Assembly: GCA_040776985.1 (NCBI GenBank)
Contig: JAXGZL010000002.1
Coordinates: forward strand, 434,001 to 498,000
Source: UBA6115 sp040776985
GTDB taxonomy: Bacteria; Bacillota; Clostridia; Christensenellales; Aristaeellaceae
Direction: 5' to 3'
DNA length: 64,000 nt
Part shown: piece by piece, positions 49,063-57,959 of the stretch
How positions within the stretch are numbered: position 1 is the first letter of the stretch
Layout: each line of letters starts with the position of its first letter
Position numbers and translations under genes: made by a program
Notes under the pieces: model-generated
The model's input: the letters and a program-made list of their open reading frames with translations, nothing else
What the model was told of the DNA's origin: nothing
The model's database searches: none

Positions 49063-52000
49063 TTAAGCGGTTTGCGGCTTTTTCTCCTCCGGCAGCAGGG
49101 CGATCAATTGGCTCATCAGCTTTCTGGCCTCATACAGCGCTTCGGTTTCATCCTGGGCCCTGGTGCTCAGCACCAGGGCGGGGCGTTTGCCGCTCATCAG
49201 GGACAGCCTGGGGTTGTCAAAGGCCAGGATGGCCTGATACAAAGCCGCGGGGTCCACGGAAAAGTCCGGGTGCAGCCGGAAGGTCATGGCGCCCCTGACA
49301 AAGCGCACCAGGTCTGCCCCCAGGGCGTTGGCCAGGGCCCTCAGCCAGGCGATCTCAATCAGGTTGAGCACCTCTTCCCCGGGCTCCCCAAAACGGTCAA
49401 TTAGGTCATCAATGAGGGTTTCCTGCTCCGCCTGGTTTTTGATGGCGGCAATCCGCTTGTAGATCTCGATGCGCTGAACCTCACCGGGCACATAGGCTTC
49501 CGGCAGGAAGGCGCTGACATGCAGGTCCACCCGGGTTTCCAGCTGGTTTTCCCGGTAGGAGGAGAAATCCCCCTGGGCCTCCCGGATGGCTTCCTCAATC
49601 ATCCGGCAATACATGTCATAGCCCACCGCCGCTACCTGCCCTGACTGCTCCGGGCCAAAGATGTTGCCGGCGCCCCTGATTTCCAGATCCCGCATGGCGA
49701 TGCGGAAGCCCGCCCCAAAGGCGGTGAACTCCTTGATGGCGCTGAGGCGCTTTTCCGCGGTTTCTGACACCATCCGGTCTGGCCGGATGGTGAAATAGGC
49801 ATAGGCGCTGCGGCTGCTGCGGCCCACACGGCCCCTTAGCTGATAGAGCTGGGACAGGCCGAAGTGATCCGCGTCATAAACAATCAGGGTGTTGGCATTG
49901 GGGATGTCCAGCCCGTTTTCGATGATGGTGCTGGACAACAGCACATCGTGCTTGCCCAGGTAAAAGTCCATCATCACGTCCTCCAGCGCCTGCTCCGGCA
50001 TCTGGCCGTGGGCCACGGCGATCCTGGCCTCCGGCACCAGCTGGCGCAGGCGGCTGGCCATGCGCTCGATGTCCGCCACCCGGTTATAGAGGAAGAACAC
50101 CTGCCCCTCCCGGGCCAGCTCCCGTAGGATGGCGTCCCGGATCAGGCCGTCCTGATAGTCCACCACATAGGTGTTGACCGGCAGACGCTCCTCCGGCGGG
50201 GTTTCAAGCAGACTCATGTCCCGGACCCCCACCATGGACATATGCAGCGTCCGGGGGATGGGGGTGGCGCTTAAGGTCAGCACATCCACGGTGGAGCGGT
50301 AGTTTTTGATCATCTCCTTGTGCTTGACGCCAAAGCGCTGCTCCTCGTCCACGATGAGTAGCCCCAGGTCCCTGAACTTCACATCCCGGCTTAACAGCCG
50401 GTGGGTGCCCAGCAGCACATCCACCTGCCCTGCCCGAGCTGCCTCCAGGGTGCGCTTGTTCTCCGCCGGGGTCCTGAAGCGGCTGACAAAGTCCACCTTC
50501 ACCGGAAAGCCTTTGAAACGCTGGGTAAAGGTGCGCATATGCTGCTGGGTGAGGATGGTGGTGGGGGCCAAAAGGGCCACCTGCTTGCCGTTGAGCACCG
50601 CCCGAAAGGCTGCCCGGATGGCCACCTCTGTTTTGCCATAGCCCACATCCCCGCACAGCAACCGGTCCATGTTGACTGGCTTTGCCATGTCGGACAGCAC
50701 CTCGCCCACCGCCTGGGACTGGTCCTGGGTGAGTTCATGGTCAAACTGGTCCGCAAACTGGCTTTCAAAAGGCTCCAGCGCCTCAAAGGGATAGCCCGGC
50801 TCCGCCTGGCGCTTGGCGTAGAGTTGCACCAGGTCAAAGGCCAGCTTTTGGACGCCTTCCCGGGTTCTTTTTTTCTGCTTCTCCCAGTCTCCGCCGCTTA
50901 AACTGTTCAGGGGCGGCGAATCCCCGCCGCTGCCCAGGTATTTCTGAACCCGGTCAAACTGGTCGGTGGGGACATAGAGCTTGTCGCTGTCCCGGTAGTG
51001 GATCAGCAGATAATCCCGCCACACGCCCTCTGACTGCAGCCGGACTGTTCCCTGGTAAAGGCCAATGCCTTGGTGCTCATGCACCACATAGTCGCCCACA
51101 GTCAGGTCGGTAAAGGCGGCGATGCGCTCCCCGGTGGTCTGGCGTTTTTTGGCCCTTTGCTGGCTGGCGCCAAACAGCTCCCCCGGCGCCAGCAGCGCCA
51201 GCCGGGCCTCTTCAAACAGAAAGCCTGCCGACAGGGGGGAGGGGATGATATGGATGCCGGCGGCATCCCCCTCCTTTGCCAGGGGCACCTCATGCTTTGA
51301 CAGCATGTCAAAAAGCCGGTCGGTTCTCGCCTGACCGCCGGAGAACAGGGCAATGGTATAGCCCTTGTCCTGCCATTCTTTCAGGTCATCCACCAGGCTT
51401 TGGGGACGGCTGTGGTAGGGGGCGATGGCCAGGCCGCGCAGGGGCAGGCTCCTTTCAGGGGTCAGGCCGCCTAGCCCCCGCAGGAAGGACATCAGGGTGA
51501 TGACAGAACGCTTCTCCAGCGCTGCCATCACCTCTTCCCGGCTGTGCAGCAGCCCTGCCTGGGCGGCGCCCGCGTTGCCCTGGGCAAAGGCGGCTTTGAA
51601 AGCCTCCACATAGCCCAGCATGTTGTCATCCAGGCGCTGCATGGCCCGGTCCGGCGTGTCAATCAGGATCAGGGCAGCCGGAAGCCAGTCCAGCAGGCTG
51701 GCGGGGGGATAAACCCCATGGGCCCACATGGCCATGTTGGGGATTTGGCCCTCCGTCAGCAGATCTTCCGGGTCAGGGCTTGAAAAGGCCTGGGCGGGCT
51801 GCCCCAGGGGGAACAGCTCCCGGCTGGATGGCCCCGTCCCTTCATCGGCCTGTTCCAGCAGCCGTCTCAGGCGTGTGGCTGCCTCCTCCCGCTGCGCTTC
51901 CGGCACCAGATGCTCGGCAGCCTGAATGATGCGTACAGAAGGCACATGATCCTGGCTGCGCTGGGAGAGGATGTCAAAGGCCCGGATGCTGTCCACCTGA

Positions 52001-52593
52001 ATGTCAAAAAACTCAATGCGCACCGGGCTGTCCAGGCTGGGGGAGAAGCAGTCCAGGATGTCTCCCCGCAGGGCAAACTGCCCGCGTCCTTCCACCAGGT
52101 CCACCCGCTCATAGCCCATGGCGGCAAGCCGGGATGCCAGATCATGGGGCTCCATCTGGTCCCCGGATTTGATGGTGAATGCGGATGCCTTGAACCAGCC
52201 TGCCGGCGCCAGGTGATCCTGGAGGGATTCGGAGGAGGCGATTACCAGCCTGGCTTCCCCGCTCTGGATCAAGTCCAGCGCCTTCAGGCGCTGCCAGACA
52301 TTGTCCCGGCTGACGGTGGCGCCCCGGAGGAAATAACGCTCCTCCTGGGGCAGCAGCACGGCAGCGCCCTCCGTAAACTGCAGGGCGTCTTCATAGGCGG
52401 CCTTGGCCAGCCGCTCATTGGGCAGCAGGTACAGCACCTGCCGGCCTGATGCCGCTGCCAGGGCGGCCGCCAAAAAGCTGCGCTGGCTGTCCTGCATGTC
52501 GTACAGGGCCAGGTTTCCTGCGCCTTTGGCGCGGCTTATGATCTCCTGCCAGTCCGGATGGGCGGACAGCGCGTTGAACAGATTATTTGTCAT
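49063..52593 (-). CDS. mfd: Transcription-repair coupling factor Mfd
   Basis: 1176 residues, normal length. The N-terminal UvrB-like region includes GRGQFALRGDILDCFSPS. The RNA-polymerase-interaction domain has GDYVVHEHQGIGLYQG, and the SF2 translocase core carries CGDVGYGKTEVAIRAAF, VDEEQRFGVKHKE and LSATPIPRTLHMS. A C-terminal TRCF domain follows. Mfd removes RNA polymerase stalled at lesions and recruits UvrA, whose gene lies 2 kb away. It is last in purR-pth-mfd, overlapping pth by 11 bp. Confidence 0.97.
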   Translation of the reverse strand: MTNNLFNALSAHPDWQEIISRAKGAGNLALYDMQDSQRSFLAAALAAASGRQVLYLLPNERLAKAAYEDALQFTEGAAVLLPQEERYFLRGATVSRDNVWQRLKALDLIQSGEARLVIASSESLQDHLAPAGWFKASAFTIKSGDQMEPHDLASRLAAMGYERVDLVEGRGQFALRGDILDCFSPSLDSPVRIEFFDIQVDSIRAFDILSQRSQDHVPSVRIIQAAEHLVPEAQREEAATRLRRLLEQADEGTGPSSRELFPLGQPAQAFSSPDPEDLLTEGQIPNMAMWAHGVYPPASLLDWLPAALILIDTPDRAMQRLDDNMLGYVEAFKAAFAQGNAGAAQAGLLHSREEVMAALEKRSVITLMSFLRGLGGLTPERSLPLRGLAIAPYHSRPQSLVDDLKEWQDKGYTIALFSGGQARTDRLFDMLSKHEVPLAKEGDAAGIHIIPSPLSAGFLFEEARLALLAPGELFGASQQRAKKRQTTGERIAAFTDLTVGDYVVHEHQGIGLYQGTVRLQSEGVWRDYLLIHYRDSDKLYVPTDQFDRVQKYLGSGGDSPPLNSLSGGDWEKQKKRTREGVQKLAFDLVQLYAKRQAEPGYPFEALEPFESQFADQFDHELTQDQSQAVGEVLSDMAKPVNMDRLLCGDVGYGKTEVAIRAAFRAVLNGKQVALLAPTTILTQQHMRTFTQRFKGFPVKVDFVSRFRTPAENKRTLEAARAGQVDVLLGTHRLLSRDVKFRDLGLLIVDEEQRFGVKHKEMIKNYRSTVDVLTLSATPIPRTLHMSMVGVRDMSLLETPPEERLPVNTYVVDYQDGLIRDAILRELAREGQVFFLYNRVADIERMASRLRQLVPEARIAVAHGQMPEQALEDVMMDFYLGKHDVLLSSTIIENGLDIPNANTLIVYDADHFGLSQLYQLRGRVGRSSRSAYAYFTIRPDRMVSETAEKRLSAIKEFTAFGAGFRIAMRDLEIRGAGNIFGPEQSGQVAAVGYDMYCRMIEEAIREAQGDFSSYRENQLETRVDLHVSAFLPEAYVPGEVQRIEIYKRIAAIKNQAEQETLIDDLIDRFGEPGEEVLNLIEIAWLRALANALGADLVRFVRGAMTFRLHPDFSVDPAALYQAILAFDNPRLSLMSGKRPALVLSTRAQDETEALYEARKLMSQLIALLPEEKKPQTA

Positions 52594-53203
52594 CTTGATG
52601 GGTGTTCTCAGGGGGCTCGCTTTTTTTTGCGGGGCGGCTGTTCAGGTTGAAATGGTTCATGGTGAGTGTGATGCCGTCCCTGATGAAGCTGACTGCCGCC
52701 TTGCCCGCCTGCTCGATGGCGGTCTGGATGGCGTCCGCCTCCGGGTCCTGGTCCCAGCGGGACAGCACCCAGTCCGAAAGCTCCCACTGGGGGGGCGGGC
52801 TGCCCATGCCGATGCGGGCACGGGGGAATTCCGCCTGACCGGTCAAAGCCAGGATGCTGCGCCAGCCATTGTGGGTGCCGGCGCCCCCTTTCATGCGGAT
52901 TCGCAAAGCCCCCTGGGGCAGGTCAATGTCGTCGGAGATGATGAAGATTTCCTCTGGCGCCAGCTTGAACCACTGCATCAGGTCCACCACTGCCTGGCCG
53001 CTCAGATTCATATAGGTCTGAGGCTTCAACAGCGCCACCCGCTCGCCCCTGACGCGGGCCTCTGCCAGGAGGCCCTTGCATTGCCGCTTGCTGAAGCTGG
53101 CGCACAGCAGGTCCGCCGCCACATCCACCGCCAGAAAACCCGCGTTGTGGCGGGTCAGCTCATATTCCCTGCCCGGATTCCCCAGGCCGATGATGGCTTT
53201 CAT
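52583..53203 (-). CDS. pth: Peptidyl-tRNA hydrolase
   Basis: 206 residues. IIGLGNPGREYELTRHNAGF (residues 4-23) contains catalytic His 19. The middle Asp lies in IISDDIDLP, and GGAGTHNGWRSI is intact. It recycles tRNA from prematurely released peptidyl-tRNA. The C-terminal tail after about 185 is charged. The start overlaps the purR stop by 4 bp; pth-mfd adjacency is conserved in Firmicutes. Confidence 0.96.
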   Translation of the reverse strand: MKAIIGLGNPGREYELTRHNAGFLAVDVAADLLCASFSKRQCKGLLAEARVRGERVALLKPQTYMNLSGQAVVDLMQWFKLAPEEIFIISDDIDLPQGALRIRMKGGAGTHNGWRSILALTGQAEFPRARIGMGSPPPQWELSDWVLSRWDQDPEADAIQTAIEQAGKAAVSFIRDGITLTMNHFNLNSRPAKKSEPPENTHQDDK

Positions 53204-54018
53204 AGGGCTGCCACCCAGGGGGCGGGGCGCACCAGCATGGCGTCCCTGCGCTCGTTTTCCTGGAAGAGCATCAGGGGATGCTCAGGCAGTTCGCCCCGGG
53301 GGCCGTCTGATTCCTGGGCCAGCACAAAGGCCAGGCCCGCCACCGTCACCCCAAACTCCGCCATCAGGGTGATCATGCCCAGGGCGGTGCCGCCATGGCG
53401 CATGAAGTCATCCACGATCAGGGCCTTTTGCCCGCTTTTGACCGCCCTTCTGGCCAGGGACATGGTTTCAATGCCGCCCTTGCCGTCCGGGAAGTTGATG
53501 TTGACGGCGCTGCCCTCATACACCTTGCTGGTGCGCCTGGCGATGATCAGCGGCACATGCAGCGCTTCGGCGGTCAGGGTGGCCACGGGAATGCCCTTGG
53601 TTTCCATGGTGAGGACAAAGTCCACCTGCTGGTTGTAGAAAGGGGTGGCCAGAATCTCGCCCATTTTGCGCACCAGCTCCGGATCTGCCAGCAGGTCTGA
53701 CAGATAGAGGTAGCCGCCTGGCAGCATGCGTTCAGGCTGGTTGAGCGTCTCACACAGGCCTTCAACAAACTGCAGGGCGCTTTTGCCTTTCACCCGGGGG
53801 CGGAAGCGCACGCCGCCCGCGGCGCCGGTGATGGTTTCCACCTCGCCCAAGCCCCAGGTCCTGACAGCCTTTTCAATCATGGCCACGTCCTCGCTGACGG
53901 AGGACTTGGCCAGCTGGAACATCTCACAAAAGGTGCTGTAGGGGATGATCTGGTTGGGTCTGGCACACAACACCCGCATCATCACGATCATGCGCTCTGC
54001 CCGTTTTACCTTGTCCAT
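53200..54018 (-). CDS. purR: Purine operon repressor PurR (Bacillus type)
   Basis: 272 residues from the ATG at 54018. The upstream ATG at 54024 touches the AGGAGG and is too close, while 54018 has six-base spacing. The N-terminal winged helix contains FQLAKSSVSEDVAMIEKA, followed by GAAGGVRFRP. A phosphoribosyltransferase-fold domain with the PRPP loop ALIVDDFMRHGGTA completes it. In B. subtilis PurR binds PurBoxes and is released by PRPP. A PurBox pair lies over its own promoter. Confidence 0.94.
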   Translation of the reverse strand: MDKVKRAERMIVMMRVLCARPNQIIPYSTFCEMFQLAKSSVSEDVAMIEKAVRTWGLGEVETITGAAGGVRFRPRVKGKSALQFVEGLCETLNQPERMLPGGYLYLSDLLADPELVRKMGEILATPFYNQQVDFVLTMETKGIPVATLTAEALHVPLIIARRTSKVYEGSAVNINFPDGKGGIETMSLARRAVKSGQKALIVDDFMRHGGTALGMITLMAEFGVTVAGLAFVLAQESDGPRGELPEHPLMLFQENERRDAMLVRPAPWVAAL

Positions 54019-54051
54019 GGCCATCCTCCTTTGTATCCTTGGATTTTTACT

Positions 54052-54057
54052 ATTTTA
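54052..54057 (-). promoter_or_regulatory. Candidate -10 box of purR
   Basis: Minus strand TAAAAT (54057-54052), 34 bp before the start. The -35 region (about TGGCAA) is weak. The PurBox pair covers the region just upstream. Confidence 0.4.
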
Positions 54058-54063
54058 TCATAC

Positions 54064-54106
54064 TAATCCGTATATTGCCACGAAAAAGCGGGCATTGTTC
54101 GGAACT
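54064..54106. promoter_or_regulatory. PurBox pair (PurR operator)
   Basis: The minus-strand box AGTTCCGAACAAT (54106-54094) matches the PurBox AWWWCCGAACWWT at 12 of 13 positions. A second plus-strand box TAATCCGTATATT (54064-54076) matches 10 of 13. They are inverted with a 17-bp gap, the spacing known for PurR operators. The pair lies between purR and the divergent secreted-protein gene. Confidence 0.6.
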
Positions 54107-54141
54107 GTAGCGCGCAATCCCTGAATGACCATTTGGTCCGG

Positions 54142-54170
54142 TTGTACCCCATCAGGCTTTATGTTAAAAT
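54142..54170 (+). promoter_or_regulatory. Sigma-A promoter for the secreted Ig-repeat protein
   Basis: TTGTAC (54142-54147), 17 bp, TAAAAT (54165-54170), 28 bp before the start codon. Confidence 0.7.
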
Positions 54171-54198
54171 GAAAACAGAATCTGCGGAGGTGAACACC

Positions 54199-55722
54199 AT
54201 GCGCAAGTGCTTTTTGATAACCGTGACCCTGCTGTGTTTGTTGGCAGCGTTCCCCGTGATGGCGGAGCAGTATTCCTTTGACGCCTTCCATGCCAGCCTC
54301 TCCTTGCCCGATGGGGTATATGAGGTGGTGCTGACGCCTGACAACCTGAAAAGCAACGAGGCTTTCATCCAGGGAAAGGGAGGGACGGTGGCCGAGTGGG
54401 AGGCGGATTTCAAGGCCCGCGGCATCTGGCTCCAGGCCTATGATCAGGAAACCAACCGGGTGTTGGTGGTGTCTGCCCTCCAGGATGTGGATGGGCAGCG
54501 TTATTTTGACATCAACCAGCACACTGCCAATGTGAGAGCGGAATACCGCAAGTCCCACGGCAAGGACGGGGCCTGGTCGGTGCTGGGCTATTACTATGAC
54601 TCCATCTCCTGGAAGAACTTCAAGTCCGGCCGCTTTCTGCAGCTGCGCTACAACTACCGCCAGGGGGGCGACCTGGTTTGCCGGGGCTTCCAGCGCCGCA
54701 CCATCAGGAACGGCTACACCATCACGGTGGACATGCAGGTGTATGGCCGCAATGTCAGCGGGGCTGACAACACGGCCCTGAACAAGGTGTTTGACTCCTT
54801 TGGCTTTACCCAGGTGCTGCCGGTGCCGGAGCTGCCCATCACACTGTCTGAAACCGCCTCAGCGCCGGTTGAAACCAATCAGAAGAGCTTTACCATGAAG
54901 GGGCAGACCAAGGCCAATGCCAAGCTGTCCGCCGTGGTCATGTCCTTTACCGACACCCAGGGCCAGGTTTTCTCCGCCACCGCGGACAAGGCTGGCAAAT
55001 ACTCCCTGCCCATAGACCTTCCCCGGGAGGGCAACTACCTGATGACCCTCACCATTGAGTCGCCCGGGCTTGAATCCCTCAGCAAAAGTTACAGCATCAC
55101 CTATCAGGAGGGGCTGCTGCCAGCGGTGGTCACCATCCCGCCGCCGGACATCTTCCCCCAGGACAGCTTTACGCTGATGGGAAAAACCGAATCCGGGGTG
55201 GACGTGACGCTGAGCGTCAACGGCAATGAGACCAAGAAGAAGACCGGCCGGGACGGCGAGTTCAGCTTCAAAATCAGCACCGCCAACGAGGGCGGCTACA
55301 GCATCAATCTGACCCTTTCCAAAAAGGGCTTCCAGGACCGGACCTTTACCTACAACGCCAGCCGGCTGATCTCCCAGCAGTCCAAGGACGAGGCGCTGCG
55401 CCAGCAGGCCCAGAGCCCTGCCTACAGCGAGCTGGTGGCCAACCTGGACAAGTACGACGGCAAGTTGCTCTCCTACCCAGGCTATCTGGTCAGCAAGGAG
55501 GACGCCTCCGGCGAATGGATTCTGAGGGTTGCCCTGAAGAAGACGGAGACCGGCTATGAGGACCTGCTGGTCGTCACCTCTGACAGGGCCCCGGAGTTTG
55601 CCGCTGACAGCCCGGTGAAAATCTATGCCTACCTGGTGGGCAAGAACATCGGCCAAACGGCCACGGGCGAGGAGGAAGCCCTGCCCAAACTGCAACTGGC
55701 ACTGATCGACGCGGGAACCTGA
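54199..55722 (+). CDS. Secreted protein with Ig-like repeats
   Basis: 507 residues from the ATG at 54199 (GGAGGTGA upstream). A signal peptide covers about 1-22 (ending PVMA) without a lipobox. Residues ~25-200 form a domain I do not recognise. Two Ig-like repeats (about 215-305 and 315-390) share the plan 'SFT(M/L)xGxT...' followed by a 'G.YS/FSF' strand and a final '(G)Y' strand, as in carboxypeptidase-regulatory-like or Big-type domains. A C-terminal domain of ~110 residues follows. Probably exported and surface-exposed; function unknown. No sortase motif or membrane anchor is visible. Confidence 0.75.
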   Translation: MRKCFLITVTLLCLLAAFPVMAEQYSFDAFHASLSLPDGVYEVVLTPDNLKSNEAFIQGKGGTVAEWEADFKARGIWLQAYDQETNRVLVVSALQDVDGQRYFDINQHTANVRAEYRKSHGKDGAWSVLGYYYDSISWKNFKSGRFLQLRYNYRQGGDLVCRGFQRRTIRNGYTITVDMQVYGRNVSGADNTALNKVFDSFGFTQVLPVPELPITLSETASAPVETNQKSFTMKGQTKANAKLSAVVMSFTDTQGQVFSATADKAGKYSLPIDLPREGNYLMTLTIESPGLESLSKSYSITYQEGLLPAVVTIPPPDIFPQDSFTLMGKTESGVDVTLSVNGNETKKKTGRDGEFSFKISTANEGGYSINLTLSKKGFQDRTFTYNASRLISQQSKDEALRQQAQSPAYSELVANLDKYDGKLLSYPGYLVSKEDASGEWILRVALKKTETGYEDLLVVTSDRAPEFAADSPVKIYAYLVGKNIGQTATGEEEALPKLQLALIDAGT

Positions 55723-55786
55723 GCTGCCTGACCGACCGGCATTCGTCACCTGGCAAGGAACATAAGAAGATGGAGGAAAGCGCGCC

Positions 55787-56998
55787 ATGAACACCTTTCT
55801 CACGGAGTGGGGACAAAACATCGTCAATCTGCCCTATGGACCTTTGGGGATTATCGCCATGTCCGGGGTGGACAAGATGGGTGAAAGCGTCAACGATTGG
55901 CTGCTCAAGTGGCATGGCTTGCAGGAGATTCAGGATCAGGAGTACTACACCATCCCTGGCATCGGCCGTGAAGATTTTCTGATTGAGGCTTCCTGTCCCC
56001 GCTTTGGCACCGGTGAAGGCAAGGGGATGCTGCGCGAGAGCGTGCGCGGCTATGACATCTACATCATCGTGGACGTGTGTGCCTACAACGTGACCTACCA
56101 GATGTACGACCAGATCGTGCCCATGAGCCCGGATGACCACTACCAGGACCTGAAGCGCATCATCGCCGCCATCGCGGGCAAGGCCAAGCGGGTGAACGTG
56201 ATCATGCCCATGCTGTATGAAAGCCGTCAGCATAGGCGCAACACCCGGGAGAGCCTGGACTGCGCCCTGGCGCTGCAGGAACTGCAGTCCATGGGGGTGG
56301 CCAACCTGATCACCTTTGACGCCCATGATCCTCGTGTGGTCAACGCCGTGCCCCTGTGCGGCTTTGAAAATGTGCTGCCCACCTATCAGATGCTCAAGGC
56401 GCTTCTGGGCACGGTGAAGGACCTGCACATCAACAAGAACAACATGATGATAGTCAGCCCCGATGAAGGCGCGGTGCAGCGGAACATCTATTACTCCTCT
56501 GTGCTGTCCCTGGATATGGGTATGTTTTATAAGCGCCGGGACTACACCCAGGTGGTGGCGGGGCGCAATCCCATCGTCGCCCATGAGTATCTGGGCGCTT
56601 CGGTGGAAGGCAAGGACGTGATTGTGGTGGACGATATCCTGTCCTCCGGCGAATCCATCATCGAGCTGGCCAAGGAGCTGAAAAAACGCAAGGCCAAGCG
56701 CATCTTCGCCATTGTCACCTTTGCCTTCTTTACCAACGGGATGGAGATGTTTGACGAGGCGTATCAGCAGGGAATCATCGACAAGGTGGTGACCACCAAC
56801 CTGTCCTACACCCGGCCTGAACTGCAGGACCGGAAGTGGTTTGTGCACGCGGACCTCAGCAAGTACATCTCCTACATGATTGCCACGCTCAACCACGACA
56901 AATCCCTGAGCGCCCTGCTCAATCCCTACAACCGCATCCAGAAGCTGCTCTCCCGCTACCGGGATGAACAGGCAGCCAGCGGCATCAGCCTGGTGTAA
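55787..56998 (+). CDS. prs: Ribose-phosphate pyrophosphokinase-like protein (extended)
   Basis: 403 residues, against ~315 for ordinary Prs; an N-terminal extension of ~60 residues and internal additions account for the difference. Motifs recognisable from Prs are LLxDxxxxE-like order, VVNAVPLCGFENVLP, IVSPDEGAVQRN, and the PRPP loop DVIVVDDILSSGES, which reads SSGES rather than the usual DTGGT/DTAGT. Ribose-5-phosphate plus ATP to PRPP is the family reaction, but the altered loop means activity is not assured. PRPP is the effector of PurR encoded divergently 1.8 kb upstream. Confidence 0.82.
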   Translation: MNTFLTEWGQNIVNLPYGPLGIIAMSGVDKMGESVNDWLLKWHGLQEIQDQEYYTIPGIGREDFLIEASCPRFGTGEGKGMLRESVRGYDIYIIVDVCAYNVTYQMYDQIVPMSPDDHYQDLKRIIAAIAGKAKRVNVIMPMLYESRQHRRNTRESLDCALALQELQSMGVANLITFDAHDPRVVNAVPLCGFENVLPTYQMLKALLGTVKDLHINKNNMMIVSPDEGAVQRNIYYSSVLSLDMGMFYKRRDYTQVVAGRNPIVAHEYLGASVEGKDVIVVDDILSSGESIIELAKELKKRKAKRIFAIVTFAFFTNGMEMFDEAYQQGIIDKVVTTNLSYTRPELQDRKWFVHADLSKYISYMIATLNHDKSLSALLNPYNRIQKLLSRYRDEQAASGISLV

Positions 56999-57012
56999 GA
57001 GAAAGGAAGCAC

Positions 57013-57444
57013 TTGGATCAGGAATTGAAACAGACCGGCTTAAGCCCGGACAAGGCCCCCAGGGACACGTTCATCAAGCGCTCCAAGGATTTTCTCCAGG
57101 GCGCTGTGGACAGCATCACCGGCAAGGACCTTCCCATGCTGGTGGAGGACTTCTCCCGGGAGATGACCATCGTGGCAGAGGGACTGGCAGAGGACCAGGC
57201 CCGCCTGACCGACGCGGTCAGGCTGCAGGGAGAGGAACAGGACCAGCTGTCCGAAAGGCTGCGCCAGGCAGAACACACTCTGTCGGAGCTGGACAAGAAG
57301 GTGACCGCCCTTCAGAAGAAGGTGGAGCGCAAGCGGGAAAAAGGCCCTGGCCTGTCCCATATTCTGCGCCAGGCCACCTGGCTGGCCGGCATCCTGGCGG
57401 CAGCCTGGGTGATCACCACCCTGGTCAACACCTTCGGGAGGTGA
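57013..57444 (+). CDS. Hypothetical protein, coiled coil with C-terminal membrane helix
   Basis: 143 residues from a TTG at 57013 (AAGGAAG upstream). A long amphipathic, charged segment (about 45-110, with LSERLRQAEHTLSELDKKV) looks like a coiled coil. A single hydrophobic helix (about 118-138) is near the C-terminus. No family is recognised. It starts 14 bp after the prs-like gene and is followed after 5 bp by another unknown gene, so all three may share a transcript. A cytoplasmic coiled coil tethered to the membrane is likely. Confidence 0.65.
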   Translation: MDQELKQTGLSPDKAPRDTFIKRSKDFLQGAVDSITGKDLPMLVEDFSREMTIVAEGLAEDQARLTDAVRLQGEEQDQLSERLRQAEHTLSELDKKVTALQKKVERKREKGPGLSHILRQATWLAGILAAAWVITTLVNTFGR

Positions 57445-57449
57445 GAGAG

Positions 57450-57959
57450 ATGACAAAAACCTATCAGGAACTGGTAACCCACTATCAGCAGCGCAACCGC
57501 GCCGCCCTGGTGGACGGCATCACCACCGCCTTAAGCCACGCGGATGAAGTGGTGATGGACCTGGGCCTGCTGGAGGAGACCGGCCTATTGTCTGAGGTGC
57601 TGGGCACTGTCAGCCTGGGCCTGCCCTTTGCGATCATCGCGGTGACCGAGCAAAGCGCCGTGATCAGGGGCCGGAAAACCGGCAAGGCAGCCATGCAGGA
57701 CGCCTCCTTCCGGATGCTGAAAACAGGCGCCGGCATTGCCGCCGGCAGCGCGGTGATGGCCACTGGTCTGGGCGCGCTGCCCGCCATTCCTGTGGCGGTG
57801 GGGGTGCGGGCGATGCTGGAAAATTATCGCAGCGGCATGATGACCTCCCAGCGGGTAAAACAGCGCACCCAGCGCCTGAAAGCGCTGAGCCAGGAACGGC
57901 AGCAAAAGAAAATGCCCCAGCTGCATTCCGCCGCTGAGGCAATCATTCCAGCGCCCTAA
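57450..57959 (+). CDS. Hypothetical protein with Gly/Ala-rich hydrophobic segments
   Basis: 169 residues from the ATG at 57450 (GGAGG upstream); the longer frame opening at 56964 is rejected because it would run through two genes. Hydrophobic stretches at about 45-65 and 92-120 (GAGIAAGSAVMATGLGALPAIPVAVGV) contain glycine-zipper-like GxxxG spacings and may insert in the membrane. The C-terminus is basic and hydrophilic. No family recognised. The stop overlaps the convergent PHP-phosphatase gene by 4 bp. Confidence 0.65.
   Translation: MTKTYQELVTHYQQRNRAALVDGITTALSHADEVVMDLGLLEETGLLSEVLGTVSLGLPFAIIAVTEQSAVIRGRKTGKAAMQDASFRMLKTGAGIAAGSAVMATGLGALPAIPVAVGVRAMLENYRSGMMTSQRVKQRTQRLKALSQERQQKKMPQLHSAAEAIIPAP

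Noticed and set aside
56964..57449. Extended N-terminus of the gene ending at 57959
   Set aside because: The frame is open by chance across the end of prs and the whole 57013-57444 gene; the ATG at 57450 has its own ribosome site.
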